DNA of 64,000 nt from Phaeoceros laevis (taxonomy: Eukaryota; Anthocerotophyta; Anthocerotopsida; Notothyladales). This document shows positions 37,696-49,290 of this stretch, piece by piece (position 1 is the stretch's first letter; each line of letters starts with the position of its first letter). Made by a program: the position numbers and the translations under genes. The stretch lies in assembly GCA_049999765.1 (NCBI GenBank), contig JBNGIQ010009531.1, forward strand, positions 242,702 to 306,701. The letters run 5' to 3'. The notes beneath the pieces were generated by a model that saw only the letters and a program-made list of their open reading frames with translations, was not told the DNA's origin and searched no databases.

Positions 37696-40260
37696 CTAGG
37701 TTGGAGGCACTGATGGAACCGGAGGCATGAAGTCCTGCGGCACTGACGGCTCGAGAGTTGTGCTGTCATGAGGACATGTTGGATCAAAAGTTGTGTTCTC
37801 ATGATCATGAGGTAACAAAGCTTGTATCATTCTCTTTTTCTTCGGTTTACTTGTTATCTTCCATGATGACTGTATCTGAGTAAGACCCTTCTTTCTTTTG
37901 ATGCTATCACCTAACCCGTTGTCCAACTTGTTGAATTGCAATGGGGCGAACACTCTGTCCTGATCACCTGTGCACGCCTGCTCTTGCAATTGCATCATCT
38001 GTTGCACCAATAGTTTGAGTCCCACATAGGCGTGTGCTAGCAAATGCTCATGTGATGTAGCTAAAGTACTCACTTTTTCTTGCATCACTTGCAACCCCTC
38101 AAAAGTATAAGTATTGGAGAATGCACGCGTACGATGGTGGGCGCTCGGGGCACTTGCTATGATCTCTTCATGCGGTGCTTCCTCATAATCATATACCATG
38201 TCTTCTTCATTCACGTGCACTTGGGGAGGAGGAAGGTGGTCAGCTTCCTTCCTTGCAATCAATTGAGTAGTTGTCACTAACTTCCCCATCATAAGTAATA
38301 CCTTAGCTTGGTGTTTACAGAAAAAACCTTGTTGGCCACGAGGACATGTACAGCAGGCCCAATCCCCGGTTGAGTTGTACACCGTATATGTCAATCGCTT
38401 GTCAGTAGAGCTCTGAACAAATGATGGCCCGTCCACTGAACATGGAAGCTTTACCAATGTATCTGGAAGTGCTTTAGCCAACAAAATAGCATTCTCAATG
38501 ACCGCTTCTGCTTTTGCATTATACTTGAAGCCATGTTCCTTTGTGAAGTGCTTGTACCAATACACTTTACTTACAGTATCAACTAGTGTATGTAACAACC
38601 AATCTAGCCGCCTTCCTCGCAGCCTATTGAAATCATGGTACAACAACGACTTCAGAAAGCCATGCCAACTTTCAATAGATGAATTGCAATCTTGACCTGC
38701 ATGTGGCATGGTCCGTGTATACTTCAACCACATTGGCATTTGACTTTCCCATTGCTTCTTAAAATAAACGATGAACTTAGGAGCCTTTTCAGCATAGTCC
38801 TCATATAGTTGATGTAGCATGGCGGTTGCCTCATCTTCAGTTTGCCACCTACGAGACACATACATGATGTCACCCAATCGCTTAAAAATTTCCACTCTTG
38901 TTGGCCAGTCTGGTACGTTCAATATAAGATGTTTCAGCCAACATTTTCTGACATGCCACAAGCATAAGAGGATGGGGACATCCTCTCCCCAAACGCTGCG
39001 AATAGCAGCAATCTCCGCTGCAGCATCATCAACCAAGAAGGCAGAAGGCTTCCACGTAGGGTCTTGTGCTTCCATACGTGACTTAAAAGCAGCCAACCAA
39101 CCTGCAATGGCCTCTATTGTGCTACTGTTAGTTACAACCCAAGCTCCAGGACACCCAGCCTGATGCCCATCAAACACCAACATTGTGTACAGATGGAATT
39201 TATACTTGTTAGTTCCAAACGTAGCATCAAGGGAAATAACATTATTGCGCCCAAATCGTAACATCATATATGCTTGAAATGGCGTTTGAATGCCCAATGT
39301 AAAAGGGTCAGATGGTGAGTGATACCATACTTGGTCCTTGTGCGCAGCTATCCACATTTTCACACTTGTTTCATCATGGAAATGGTATTGGTAGAAGCCA
39401 CTCAGCTGCTCAGATGCAATGTTGTCAATATCAAAGGGCTGCAAGAAGTCATCACGGCATGGTACATAGTCAAGTGCTTGTGCCTTCAAGTCCACAAGTT
39501 GTACATGCTCTAGGTATATTTGGCGCTTGGTAGCTCCAGCCAACAATCTACGCTTCACAAAAGCTCGAATATCCTGAGTAAGGTGCGCAGCAAACTTTGA
39601 CCTGGGGTCAGCAGTATACTCTACACCATGACATACCTCACCAGCAACATCGACATGTTTATCATGATTGCAAAATAAAGTTGCTACTTCTGGCCAGAAC
39701 CTAAGTTGTTTGACATCAAAATGAAATTGACAACCATGTTTCACACTTTGTCCCCGTAAAACCTTGGTCTTTCGCTTTCCAGTGCTATTGGAGACAAGCT
39801 TTGCTGCTTTAGGATCACGCAGGTCAATCTTCCCATACACACACCAATACTTGGTATGCTGCAAATAAGTCCAAATTCTCCGATTTGTGCTAGCACCAGT
39901 TTCCTGTGCTAGTTTTTTTTCAGTCTCCTTCCAGAATGAGGTAGGAAACAAAATGTTCTTGCTCTCACCAATTAGTAAATCAGGTACTCTGGCCCAAGGA
40001 ATAAGAGCAAACCTGCACATGTATGCATTTAAAGATTAGATCCAACATGTTTGCTTCAGATCTATTCTCGCAAGTGCTCTACTTTCTAAAAACATATGCT
40101 TAGCTAACCTGGAAAAAATAGGAGCACTGGTTGTTGTCCCAGGTAGAAACTTCCTGCCAGTCACAACTGTCTGAAATTTGAGATCTTCTTTGCAAAATGG
40201 TCCCAATGGAGGTTCTTGCAACTCCCAATCCGTAGGCCAGTCGAGAGAGATTCGCTCCAT
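37696..40260 (-). CDS. MULE transposase (FAR1/MURA-like) with SWIM zinc finger
   Basis: Catalyses cut-and-paste movement of Mutator-like elements. Two exons, 40260-40109 and 40012-37696, sum to 2469 bases, 822 residues, with no stop or frameshift. The MULE transposase domain holds the likely DDE residues: Asp in SLDATFGTNKY (about 313), Asp in AFLVDDAAAEI (about 379), with the family CLWH motif just after it, and Glu in SSIESWHGFLK (about 498). A SWIM zinc finger, CTCP then CKHQ, follows at about 605-618. The C-terminal 200 residues are polar and poorly conserved. The single short intron is required to join the N-terminal 50 residues. Everything a transposase needs appears to be there. Confidence 0.92.
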
Positions 40261-40670
40261 GCTTGCGATTTCACGTATAGATCACTAGGTTGCCTACCAA
40301 TCATCACGGTCATCTGTAAATAAAAGACTTTCATTCCACTGTAGCCATCATTCCCAGCTAGCTATAAAATTTTGAGATGTGCAAGCGTATAATACCTACA
40401 CAGGCGTGTGGCACGCCTTATGATGGCAGTAAGGTCATTGACCGTGATTCACAAATTTGGGGGAAGCGCACTCATGGTCCTTACAAACATGGATTCATGG
40501 GCAAGCGCACTCTCATAGCTGTGACGCGACGCGACGAGCATCGAAGGGTGAAGTGGCGTGTTTGAAAACTTGTTCACAACGGGGTGAACGAACCACTAAA
40601 ACGGATTAGCATCCCGTACCGTTTTCAGGGTTTACTCTAAATGTGGATGTGTGGATGGGCGGGTACGAGG

Positions 40671-40955
40671 CCGTCACCGCTCGTTATCCGGGCAGGTTGG
40701 ACACGCGCCGTGTACCGTAGGCAGCAGGGTGAGCGGGTAGGGAGGGCATGGCATGGCCTTATGACATCGCATGGCGCATGGCACGGAACATGGCATGGCG
40801 CGCTTGCCGTTGGGCATGGCATGGAGCGCTGGCTTGCCGTTGCCGTTGGGAGCTTACAGAACGGCGAGGCAAGGCGAGGACCGGATGGCAGGTGGCGGGC
40901 CCCACCGCCTGCCAACGCGTGTGCCTTAACTCACCGACGAACTCTATTGACAGCG
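40671..40955 (-). repeat. MULE terminal inverted repeat, right
   Basis: About 285 bases, inverse of 35937-36217, ending at the exact edge of the 9-base duplication. Same CATGG-rich subterminal motifs. Confidence 0.88.
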
Positions 40956-40964
40956 GACTCCATG
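40956..40964 (+). repeat. Target-site duplication of the MULE, right
   Basis: GACTCCATG. The flank continues CTAGGCCAGACTC, part of a local cluster of CCAGACTCC repeats into which the element inserted. Confidence 0.85.
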
Positions 40965-41065
40965 CTAGGCCAGACTCTTGGCCTGGCCAGTGGCCAGACT
41001 CCATGCTAGGCCAGACTCCTTGCTAGGCCAGACTCCTGGCATTGAGTCTGGCCAGGCCAGACTCA

Positions 41066-41886
41066 GGCCCGGTTCACACCGAGGCCTAGGTGTCAGGTCC
41101 GCAGAGGAGCGCCTGACAGATATACACCACCCTCCCATGGCCACCGTGGCCATGGGATTGCCAGGCGACGGGGTATGGGTTCACACCGGCCTGCATACGC
41201 CTGGCAACGAAGGGCCCCATGTAAGGTGAAAGTAAAACACTAATACGTGTGATAATGCGTATTTCTAAGAAAATGCGTGTCCAGGCATGGGAGGGCGTGA
41301 ATCATCGCCGGACGCCATACTCAAGCTCAGCAACACACAAGAAATGAAGAACGACGTGCGCGAGAACACACCAAATTGAAGAACGACGTTCGACGTTCGC
41401 GAGAACACTGCGGGCGAGAGAGATGTACATTTTTTAAAAGGGGTGAAAAGTTGCATAATACCTTGCTAAAAAATTACCCCTTTCTAAATACCGTGACGTG
41501 TGGAGCGAAGGCGTTGGTAGGACTTATCGCGTCAGGCGTTGTCAGTTTGGACCNNNNNNNNNNNNNNNNNNNNNNNNNNNNNNNNNNNNNNNNNNNNNNN
41601 NNNNNNNNNNNNNNNNNNNNNNNNNNNNNNNNNNNNNNNNNNNNNNNNNNNNNAGTTTGCAAGCCCGCAAGCCAAGGCAGGTTGTTAGGAGCGCGCAACA
41701 TGTGGCAAGGGAAAAAAGGATTGCTGTGCACTGTAGGAAGGACGTTCTATGTGAAGACTTGAAGAAACCCTGCTGCAAGAAACTCACCCTGTCAGATCGG
41801 TGTGAACCCTCTAGAAAACGGGACAGGGCCCATCCACCAATCAATGGCGGTCGCAGGCGTGCTGTCAGGTCGGTGTGAACCGGGCC
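41066..41886. mobile_element. Non-autonomous inverted-repeat element, Harbinger-like
   Basis: GGCCCGGTTCACACCG (41066-41081) and its exact inverse (41871-41886) end the element, each flanked by TCA, a possible 3-base duplication as in PIF/Harbinger or CACTA elements. Additional copies of GGTTCACACC or its inverse occur inside near both ends. Its interior is partly hidden by a 100-N gap. No transposase is visible. Confidence 0.55.
41554..41653. other. Assembly gap (100 N)
   Basis: Exactly 100 Ns, probably a placeholder of unknown true length, lying inside the Harbinger-like element. Confidence 0.95.
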
Positions 41887-42303
41887 TCAATTCTTGGAAC
41901 TGCAAATTCTTCAAACTGCCAGAGGATTTCCTGAAAATGCCGCGTGCAAGTTTACCATCAATCGGCCTCGACGGGCTACTGAAAGTTAGTGTACCCTGTT
42001 TTCGCAGGGGACCCGTTGCATCCCGACGGTGAAACAGAGATCACCGCGGGCGGCCCTGACGGGGTTAAGTTTGTCTCGCCCTAATTATTATAAAAGGCCA
42101 ACTGCAGGGGCAACGGGCTCAGCACGCCGGAAGGCCGTCAGCAGGGCGAGCGGGCAGGCGCTGGTAGGCGGACCGACATGTGCCTGCTCGCACCCTAAAC
42201 CTATCAGAGCTTACGAAATGGGGGGGAGTTTACGAAAAAGGGGATCGTCAGCTTCGGGGTTGCGCTTCGACCCATTTTTAGCAAAAAAGGTTACGAAACC
42301 CCC

Positions 42304-42323
42304 ACATGGAAAGAGGCCCTCAG
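42304..42323 (-). repeat. Outer inverted repeat, right copy
   Basis: ACATGGAAAGAGGCCCTCAG, the imperfect inverse of 35640-35657. Confidence 0.35.
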
Positions 42324-42803
42324 TCCTTAAGTACCATAACGTTCTTTCATCCCGATATCCCGTTGTAAGGTACGCGATTTGGCTTCCCCCGTCTTACCAC
42401 ACCCCAAACCCTCCGTTTTGATTGTGCGAACACCCAAAACACTAAAAGAGAGGCCCGTGCACCCGTTCTAGTCACTCCATGTTTCACATAATTTCACTTA
42501 ATATATCATTAGATAGTGAATTTCAAGGTGATCATTTTGGTATAAAATTTAGTGTCTTTAGGTGCAGGGAAGTGGAGTTAACTAACCTAACAATGGCCAA
42601 TCCGGCTAGTTGGTCCTTTAGAGGTCAAGAAACCATGCACGAACCGTTTATAAAAAAAAATTGCGCCTCAAAGTGAAACTTTATCTCTACAGTAAAACTG
42701 TAAAAGGGTCAAATAAATTGTGAATAAAAATAAAAAAATTCTCCATTAATAAAATTTTGATGTAAAGGTTTTTGAATTTTAATTCCAGCGAATCCAGCTT
42801 AGA

Positions 42804-42903
42804 NNNNNNNNNNNNNNNNNNNNNNNNNNNNNNNNNNNNNNNNNNNNNNNNNNNNNNNNNNNNNNNNNNNNNNNNNNNNNNNNNNNNNNNNNNNNNNNNN
42901 NNN
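42804..42903. other. Assembly gap (100 N)
   Basis: Exactly 100 Ns, again a likely placeholder. Just to its right TTCTTTC-TAGTTG-type sequence occurs twice within 50 bases (about 42904 and 42951), a repeat that may explain the break. Confidence 0.95.
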
Positions 42904-43063
42904 TTCTTTCATAGTTGATGTGTCCGACTATTCTTTTCAAAAAACCGCCCTTCTTTCGTAGTTGGCGTATCCGACGTCAAAATTGTCGTCAAGAGTTTCT
43001 ACATTGACAAAAATAGGTAAACACGGAAAGCTCCTTACTCCTTAGGATCGTAAATTCTTAACC

Positions 43064-43171
43064 TTTCCCTTCACTGTTGAAAGTGTTTACTATGTGCAAT
43101 CAACGAGGTCTACAAACTTTCCCTTCAATATAGAAAGTGATTACTATGTGCAATCAACCACGTCTACAAAC
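43064..43171 (+). repeat. Tandem repeat, two 54-base units
   Basis: Both units begin TTTCCCTTCA, share ACTATGTGCAATCAAC and end TCTACAAAC, with a few substitutions between them. Confidence 0.75.
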
Positions 43172-46048
43172 TAGGTTTTATTTTAAGTATCTTCTTTATT
43201 GATATAACTTCACCTTCCTAAGTCTCATTCTAAACCACTTAGATTAATTTTTTATGCAATTGCTCCTCACTTGTCTATTAGTATCTTACAATTCTTTGAT
43301 AATCAGTTCGTCGTTACCTCATAGATAAGTAAGAACAGCTTGAGTTGCATTATGTTAGTTGTTTCCTAGATGTCTCACTGGCAGCTTGCACCCAACAGCC
43401 TTGTTCAAGCTGTGGATGGTTTTGTGAATGCATAGGACCTCATGCCTACGAGCTTTAGTTAGGTCTCAGGCTCAGATAGCGAACATTTTGTGTTTTCTTG
43501 TGCTCCAGGACTCAAGATTCACTGTAAGTTGGGTCATCGTCTTACTTTGAAACTAGTTAATTTGGCCTTCCAAACTTGCTACATGTGATACACGTGCTTG
43601 TTTGGAAACACCAGGATGGATCTTGAGACTAGTGCAGCAAGGTCTGGAAGTTGATTTGTTGTGCCAAGGTATGTCGGAGGCACAATGCCTCGGGAGTCCT
43701 CACGGCCACATGTGAATGCCTAAGATCGCTGCCAGCATTTGCACTTGTTAAACTGCAGCTTGATCAAAAGCAAAGGAAAGAACCAAAAAGAATAGCTAGC
43801 CACATTTGTAAAAAGCTTCTTTTCATGCGAATACACAGAAAGAAGCTTGCGATACCCCATGCGTGGGGAGTCTAGCTAAATTCACAAACAAACGCACAAA
43901 CCAATGCGGAAATCCTTGTGGCAGTGATGCACAAAACAGATTACAGCTGCGGATATAGCACGCAGCACTTTGCCTACATTCTTCGCCCCTCTTGACACTC
44001 TAGTTCGTTTGAAATTCACAATTGTGGTGTCTACAATCAAAGTTTGTAGTGCAGCTTGTGAAGGAAAGGTCTACACACAAGTGAAAAAAGCCTACACATT
44101 AGTGAAGCAAGACATACATGCTTGTAGTTCTCAAGACTAACCTGCAAACCCAAGAAAAGTCCTCATGTGGATCCCTCTTGCTAGCTTTATGGACAGTTCG
44201 ACTTCGTACTTATCAGCTTTTGATGATTTCAAAGCCAAAACTTCTTTCTCCAATTTGCCAATTTTTGTCACCATTTCTGAGTAGGAATCACCCATAGGGA
44301 AAAACCCAAGCATCTTTCTGCTTGAAAGTTGCCCCACAACCATAGTTTGAGAAGGACGAGCTGTAGGGCTAAGGAAAAAGAACACGCCGTGCTCAGTCAG
44401 TGCTTGCTTTAGATTGGGGGAGCTGATGTTCGATGCTGCTGGATCATAGGGAAACGCGGGACCTGCCTAACTAATGTCATTCTCTCTCATGAGGAGCTGC
44501 TGCCGCTAGCGTGAGAACCTGCCGTATAATCCAGGTAATGATCCGAATAATCAAATAAAGATCATAGCTAACGGTCCAGTGACACAGCCTGCCCTAACGG
44601 GACTCAATAGTGCCGTGACACAACCTGACCGACCGCCAATCGGTGCAGTTGAAACGCCAGCACGCGTAAGCATTTGGATCAAGAACTAATTGTCATGCCG
44701 TCAACAAAGTGACACGCATCACACCTAGAGAAATGTTGTGAAAAGCGTAAAGATATGAAATGCAGAAAAAGAAGAAAAAGCCCTTTACTAGCAGCCACGA
44801 GGCTGCACTCGAGGCATGCTTCTACCATACATGGTAACCTCAGCTGGTCGACGTGGGTTACTACAGCCTGACAGATTTTATTTCATGTCTTTAGAAACAA
44901 CTTGACAAGGTCTTGGTGCCAACTCTGGTCAGCCTAGTTTGCTTCCGCTTGAAGCCGCCTCCAATGAAAATGGCTACACCTGAATGCCAAGCTTTTGGAC
45001 TCCTTGAACAGCAAGGCCACATGGTTTCTGACACATACGCTGTTTTGGAAAAAAAGCTGACTGATTCTTGATAAACAAGCAAAATAATAAAAATGGATCT
45101 GGAAGGAATGGCACGAGTTCATAGTAGTGTCTCAAACTTGTTCTTGAAGTCTCTGCCCTACATTCATATGCAGGTGCTGTCTGGTCTATCTACACAGTTC
45201 GCCTGGCTGTTGGAACGACAATCTGTCAAGTGTGCCATATAGAAGCTGCCGGGACTGGTTTGCAGGAGGAGGCCACGAGGTTGCTGGCCGACCAAGCAAG
45301 CAACCAATATCAAGGTGAGCTCCACAACTAATTGACAGATACAATTTTAATTATGTTCGCCGCCAGGGTTCCACAATCAGTTTCCTGCTTCGAGACATTG
45401 CCAAAATTGAATTCACTAGCTAAATATGTGCATGCGGGCAGGGACTGCAGGTCGTCGCACATGTTCAGATCCTTAACTCAAGCTGTTTTATCTATGAGAT
45501 CCTAAAACCTAGGGAGCCCAGACCTGCCAGTGCAACACTAATACTGTGGAGCTAGTTGTGCAAACCAAGATGGCCGTGCTAACAAAAATTTATGGGGAGT
45601 TTGTTTGAACCGACAGTCCTCCGTTAAGGTCTTGATAAGGTAATTGAGCAGGATAGGATTGATTGGAAGAAGTGTGGTGGTTTCCAGTTGATAGGAGGCA
45701 GAGCAAGAGTTCAACATTTGACCTTGTCTAAAACATCTGCCGGGGCTGTTTAGTTTCAGATGAATAGATCAGAAATGGCTGCTTTGAGACAATTTATAGA
45801 TGGATATTACAATTGCTAGTCACATCAACTTACAAATAATCAGGAGTAAGAATCTGTATTCATATGCATCAGCAAGTGAAATATGTATTTGTTATAATTC
45901 ACAGAGGTTTTTAACAGGAGTTGCCTTCACTGGATGCACAGTAAGCATTATGGAGCAGATTCATCACTGGACAAAGGAGGCAATGCACAGTCTGCACAAG
46001 TCATGAATTAGTTACTCATCCATCGGCTCCCTTGTGGAGCCAACTAGA

Positions 46049-46081
46049 TTCCACCGTGGTTTCATTCAAACCACGGTGGAA
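46049..46081. repeat. Perfect 14-base hairpin
   Basis: TTCCACCGTGGTTT, loop CATTC, then its exact inverse. A second hairpin, GGCTCC/GGAGCC, lies about 10 bases upstream. Confidence 0.8.
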
Positions 46082-46098
46082 CATTTAGGCAAACTGAG

Positions 46099-46142
46099 CA
46101 CGTCTTGACAAAGTACTGATCACGTCTTGACAAAGTACTGAT
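46099..46142 (+). repeat. Exact 22-base tandem duplication
   Basis: CACGTCTTGACAAAGTACTG plus AT, twice, directly adjacent. Confidence 0.85.
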
Positions 46143-46594
46143 CATGCTAACTGGGTCTCGTAGGACATGCCTTGCTTTCCACTACTTGGTCCTGAACAAA
46201 TTTCAGATCTCTAGGGCACATGGATTGGGAAGAGCAGTCAATGTTCATGGTAGACCTTCTAGATTGGTAGAAGCTGGTAAGATAGAGAAAGCAAGTTCGA
46301 CAGATTAACTAGCCGCCGGAGTTAGCGAACCATGTTCCATTGTGTACTGTAGAAAGAATATTCAGATTGCCATGTTAAGCTACTTTCTCGTTTGAGGCAT
46401 GTGACTTGGGACTTGGCTTCCGGGGTCCCCAGACCCCGTTCCTGTTTTGTTTGTTTCTAGTATTTACTAATTATATATGCACATTTTGGTACCATCTTGG
46501 AAATTTGAAGGCGATCATTAGTGCATCCAGCACATAAAATCGCACTCAAACGTGGACATGGAGGCCGATTGGGGTAGTTTGGTCCATTAGGTGC

Positions 46595-46902
46595 TAACCC
46601 TTAACAGCCCCGGCACCGACAACGCACCGAAACGCCCGTTACTCATGCGGCTAGGCTTTCCGGGGGCGTCGACCCCATAACGGGGTCCGTCAGCACCCCG
46701 TTGGAGGAATCTTGCTTGCTGGCCGCCAGCCAAGGCATCAGCACCATGTCACCTTTCTAACAATACCATATAAGCAAATAAAACAATTTTTTGTAAGAGG
46801 AGATAGTAGAAAATAAAATAATTTTTTGTAAGAGGAGATAGTAGAAAGCATCGTTTTGGGGACCCAACAGACATTTTTGTCCCGTTCGGCTCTTAAGGGT
46901 TA
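46595..46902. mobile_element. Possible small MITE with TAACCCTTAA ends
   Basis: TAACCCTTAACAGCC at the left and its imperfect inverse GGCTCTTAAGGGTTA at the right, 308 bases apart. It encloses a 28-base direct repeat (46785-46812 and 46820-46847). No clear target duplication. Confidence 0.35.
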
Positions 46903-47084
46903 AGGTTTGTAACAAGCGCGTCTGTGATTTGACATTGCTAAAAACAATTCAAGCAATGCTATTAGGCTTGGGAAGCCAAACAAAATTATGGACATACATT
47001 GCTACATGCATAAGTCTCTGGGCGGGCCCCAAGCCTTTCTTGGAACTCTTTATTTGCATTGTTTTAAATTACTGTTGGCCGCAA

Positions 47085-49290
47085 TCACTTATACGCAATG
47101 AGAGATGGCTCATACCCTTCGGGTGCCTCGAAGCCCATCAGATTCATGTAGGTGGCAGTGACATTTGCAAGCCCCGCATTAGGCAAGTCGGTGCGAAACT
47201 TGATAGACGGGGGCAAGCCGGGGCCACCAATGGCAATGGGCACCTGCAAACCAATCAGACAAGACTTAGTAATTAGCCCAAGTCACAAGATTTCCAGGCC
47301 CTTACTGCAAGATAGTCGCCTACACACCGGGGCAAGTGTGTGGGACGTCAAAGGCTCCACTTTGCCTGCTGCATTGCGTAATGGGGTTCCATCCTTCTTT
47401 CTCTGGGCCATGTCATCACAGTTACCATGGTCAGCTGTCAGCAGCCAGATTCCTCCTGCGGCCTCCACTGCGTCCAGCAACTCCTGTACCAGTACATCAT
47501 TTAGAGCTTAGAGCAAACACGAGCTCTGCAGTAGCACAGCTAAAAGCCTTGTTCCACAGTCGACAGAAAAACTTGATTAAAGTGCACCTTGACTCCTTTG
47601 TCCACTGCCTCACAAGCTATAAGCACTGCGTCCATGTCTCCAGTGTGACCCACCATGTCACCATTGGCAAAGTTTATGCGGATGTAATCATATTTCTTCG
47701 ACAGAATGGCATCCTTGGCGGCCTTCGTAATTTCCGCAGCTTTCATCTTTGGTAGTTCATTAAATGGCACATTATCGCTTGTAATTTCCACGTAAGTCTC
47801 AAGATTATCGTCCAGCTTGCCTGATCGGTTGCCATTCCAGAAGAAGGTGACATGCCCAAACTTCTGTGTTTCGCTGGTCAGACAAATTCAAAATCATCAA
47901 CGGGGACACTATTTCCATACAAGCAAATGAACGGAGGCATCAAAAGCAAAGCCTCACCTGCAAGCAAATGTCCTGACTTGATTCTTCACAAGGTACTGCC
48001 CAGACGTCTTCTGAATCAACGGGGGAGCCACTAGGTACCTCGAAGGCAGCTTCAGATCTCCATCATACTGCATGAGACCTACGAAGTGCGTTTTTGGGAA
48101 GCGGATGCGGTCAAATTTGTCGAAGTTCGGGTACTCGAAGGCCTTGCTGATCTCAATCACCCTGTCCGCCCGGAAGTTGAAAATCACCACAGCGTCTCCG
48201 TCCACAATTGGACCGACTGGTTCGCCCTTTTTGTCAACAATCACAAAAGGGGGGTAGTATTGGTCATTCACCTTGGGATCCCTTTTCTTTATGACATCCA
48301 GGGCATCCAGAGCTGACTCAAACTTGAAGGGCGCCTCTCCAAGGACGTGTGCATGCCAACCGCGCTCCACGATTTTCCAGTCAGCCTACAAAAATGCATT
48401 GCACACAACACTCAGACCTTCCAAATTCACAGAGGCCAACCTGCTTCCCAGCAATCGGCAACATTGGAATGAATCCGAGCTGGAAACACACACCTCGTAT
48501 CTATCCATGGTGACGTACATCCTGCCACCTCCCGAGGCAATGAGCGCGTCACAACCCTGGCTCCGCAGGTGCTCCAGATCCTTCTCCAGCTGCCCCACGT
48601 ACTTTACGCTGGAGCCATCAGGCACGTCCCGGCCGTCAGTGAGCACGTGAACCCTAATCTTCTTGCAGCCATTGTCAAATGCGCCGTGCACAATTCCCAT
48701 GAGCTGGTCCGTCCTGGAGTGGACTCCTCCATCACTGAGCAGGCCTATGAGGTGGAGCGTGCCCCCCTTGTCCCAGGCTTCCTTGATGTACTTGAATCCG
48801 CTGTCGGTGAACATGTTGCCCGATTCCAAAGCAGCATCCACCAGGCAGGCGCTGCAAAGCAGAAGGAACACCACAGCCACAGCGTGAGCTCGGCCTGGGC
48901 CATGCCACTCCAAAGCTGCTGCTAGCAACTGGCTCAGAGTCACTAGCTTGCGCTTCGCAAGAATTTGCCCTAGTCACTGCAATAGCCATATCCATAGCCC
49001 TACCCCTGTTCAATGATCTTGCCGGCGCCCATGGCATTGTGCCCAACCTCGCTGTTGCCCATGTCGGCGTCGCTCGGCAGCCCCACCGCCTTGCCGTGCG
49101 CCTTGATTGTGCGCCATCGCTGAGGCGCATTGTTCTTGAGGGCCCGGATTGTAGGCGCGTTGGACTTGGCCACCCCGTTCCACTCGTCCTCCTTGTTCTC
49201 GCCCCACCCGTCCAGCACTATCAGCAGGAAGGGCTTGCCCCGGGGAATCACCGGGTGCGGCCGAAGAGCCCATTCCGACGATTGAACCAT
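47085..49290 (-). CDS. PGM: 2,3-bisphosphoglycerate-independent phosphoglycerate mutase
   Basis: Interconverts 3- and 2-phosphoglycerate in glycolysis and gluconeogenesis. Six exons: 49290-49004, 48851-48494, 48385-47958, 47873-47588, 47483-47328 and 47243-47085, 1674 bases, 557 residues, the standard plant length. Metal and catalytic blocks are present: LLIVLDGWGENKEDEWN, SDADMGNSEVGHNAMGAG with the nucleophilic serine, GLLSDGGVHSR, VHVLTDGRDVPDGSS, VIFNFRADRVIEISKAF, FANGDMVGHTGDM and LLTADHGNCDDM. The start MVQSSEWALRPHP fits cytosolic plant enzymes. The frame is open upstream to another ATG at 49428, which would add 46 residues. Confidence 0.95.

Larger units (their letters stand above)
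35937..40955. mobile_element. Mutator-like element (MULE), apparently complete
   Basis: A 5019-base element bounded by long terminal inverted repeats that both begin CGCTGTCAATAGAGTTCG at the outside, and flanked by identical 9-base duplications. It carries an intact two-exon transposase gene (minus strand) and a small plus-strand ORF resembling an RPA1 zinc module. Between the left repeat and that ORF lies about 700 bases of GC-rich sequence. The terminal repeats differ only by short indels and a few substitutions, so insertion is probably fairly recent and the element may be autonomous. Confidence 0.9.
43172..47084. other. AT-rich gene desert with small repeats
   Basis: I see no supportable gene in about 3.9 kb. 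It contains a strong hairpin, two short tandem duplications and a possible small inverted-repeat element, listed separately. A minus-strand ORF at 44137-44385 has a Lys/Glu-rich helical stretch but no further support. Confidence 0.45.

Noticed and set aside
44137-44385. Minus-strand ORF with a Lys/Glu-rich helical stretch
   Set aside because: Short, isolated, no splice partners or recognisable family.
43064-46850. Direct repeats as a possible CRISPR array
   Set aside because: Units are directly adjacent, without unique spacers, and the genome is a plant nuclear one.
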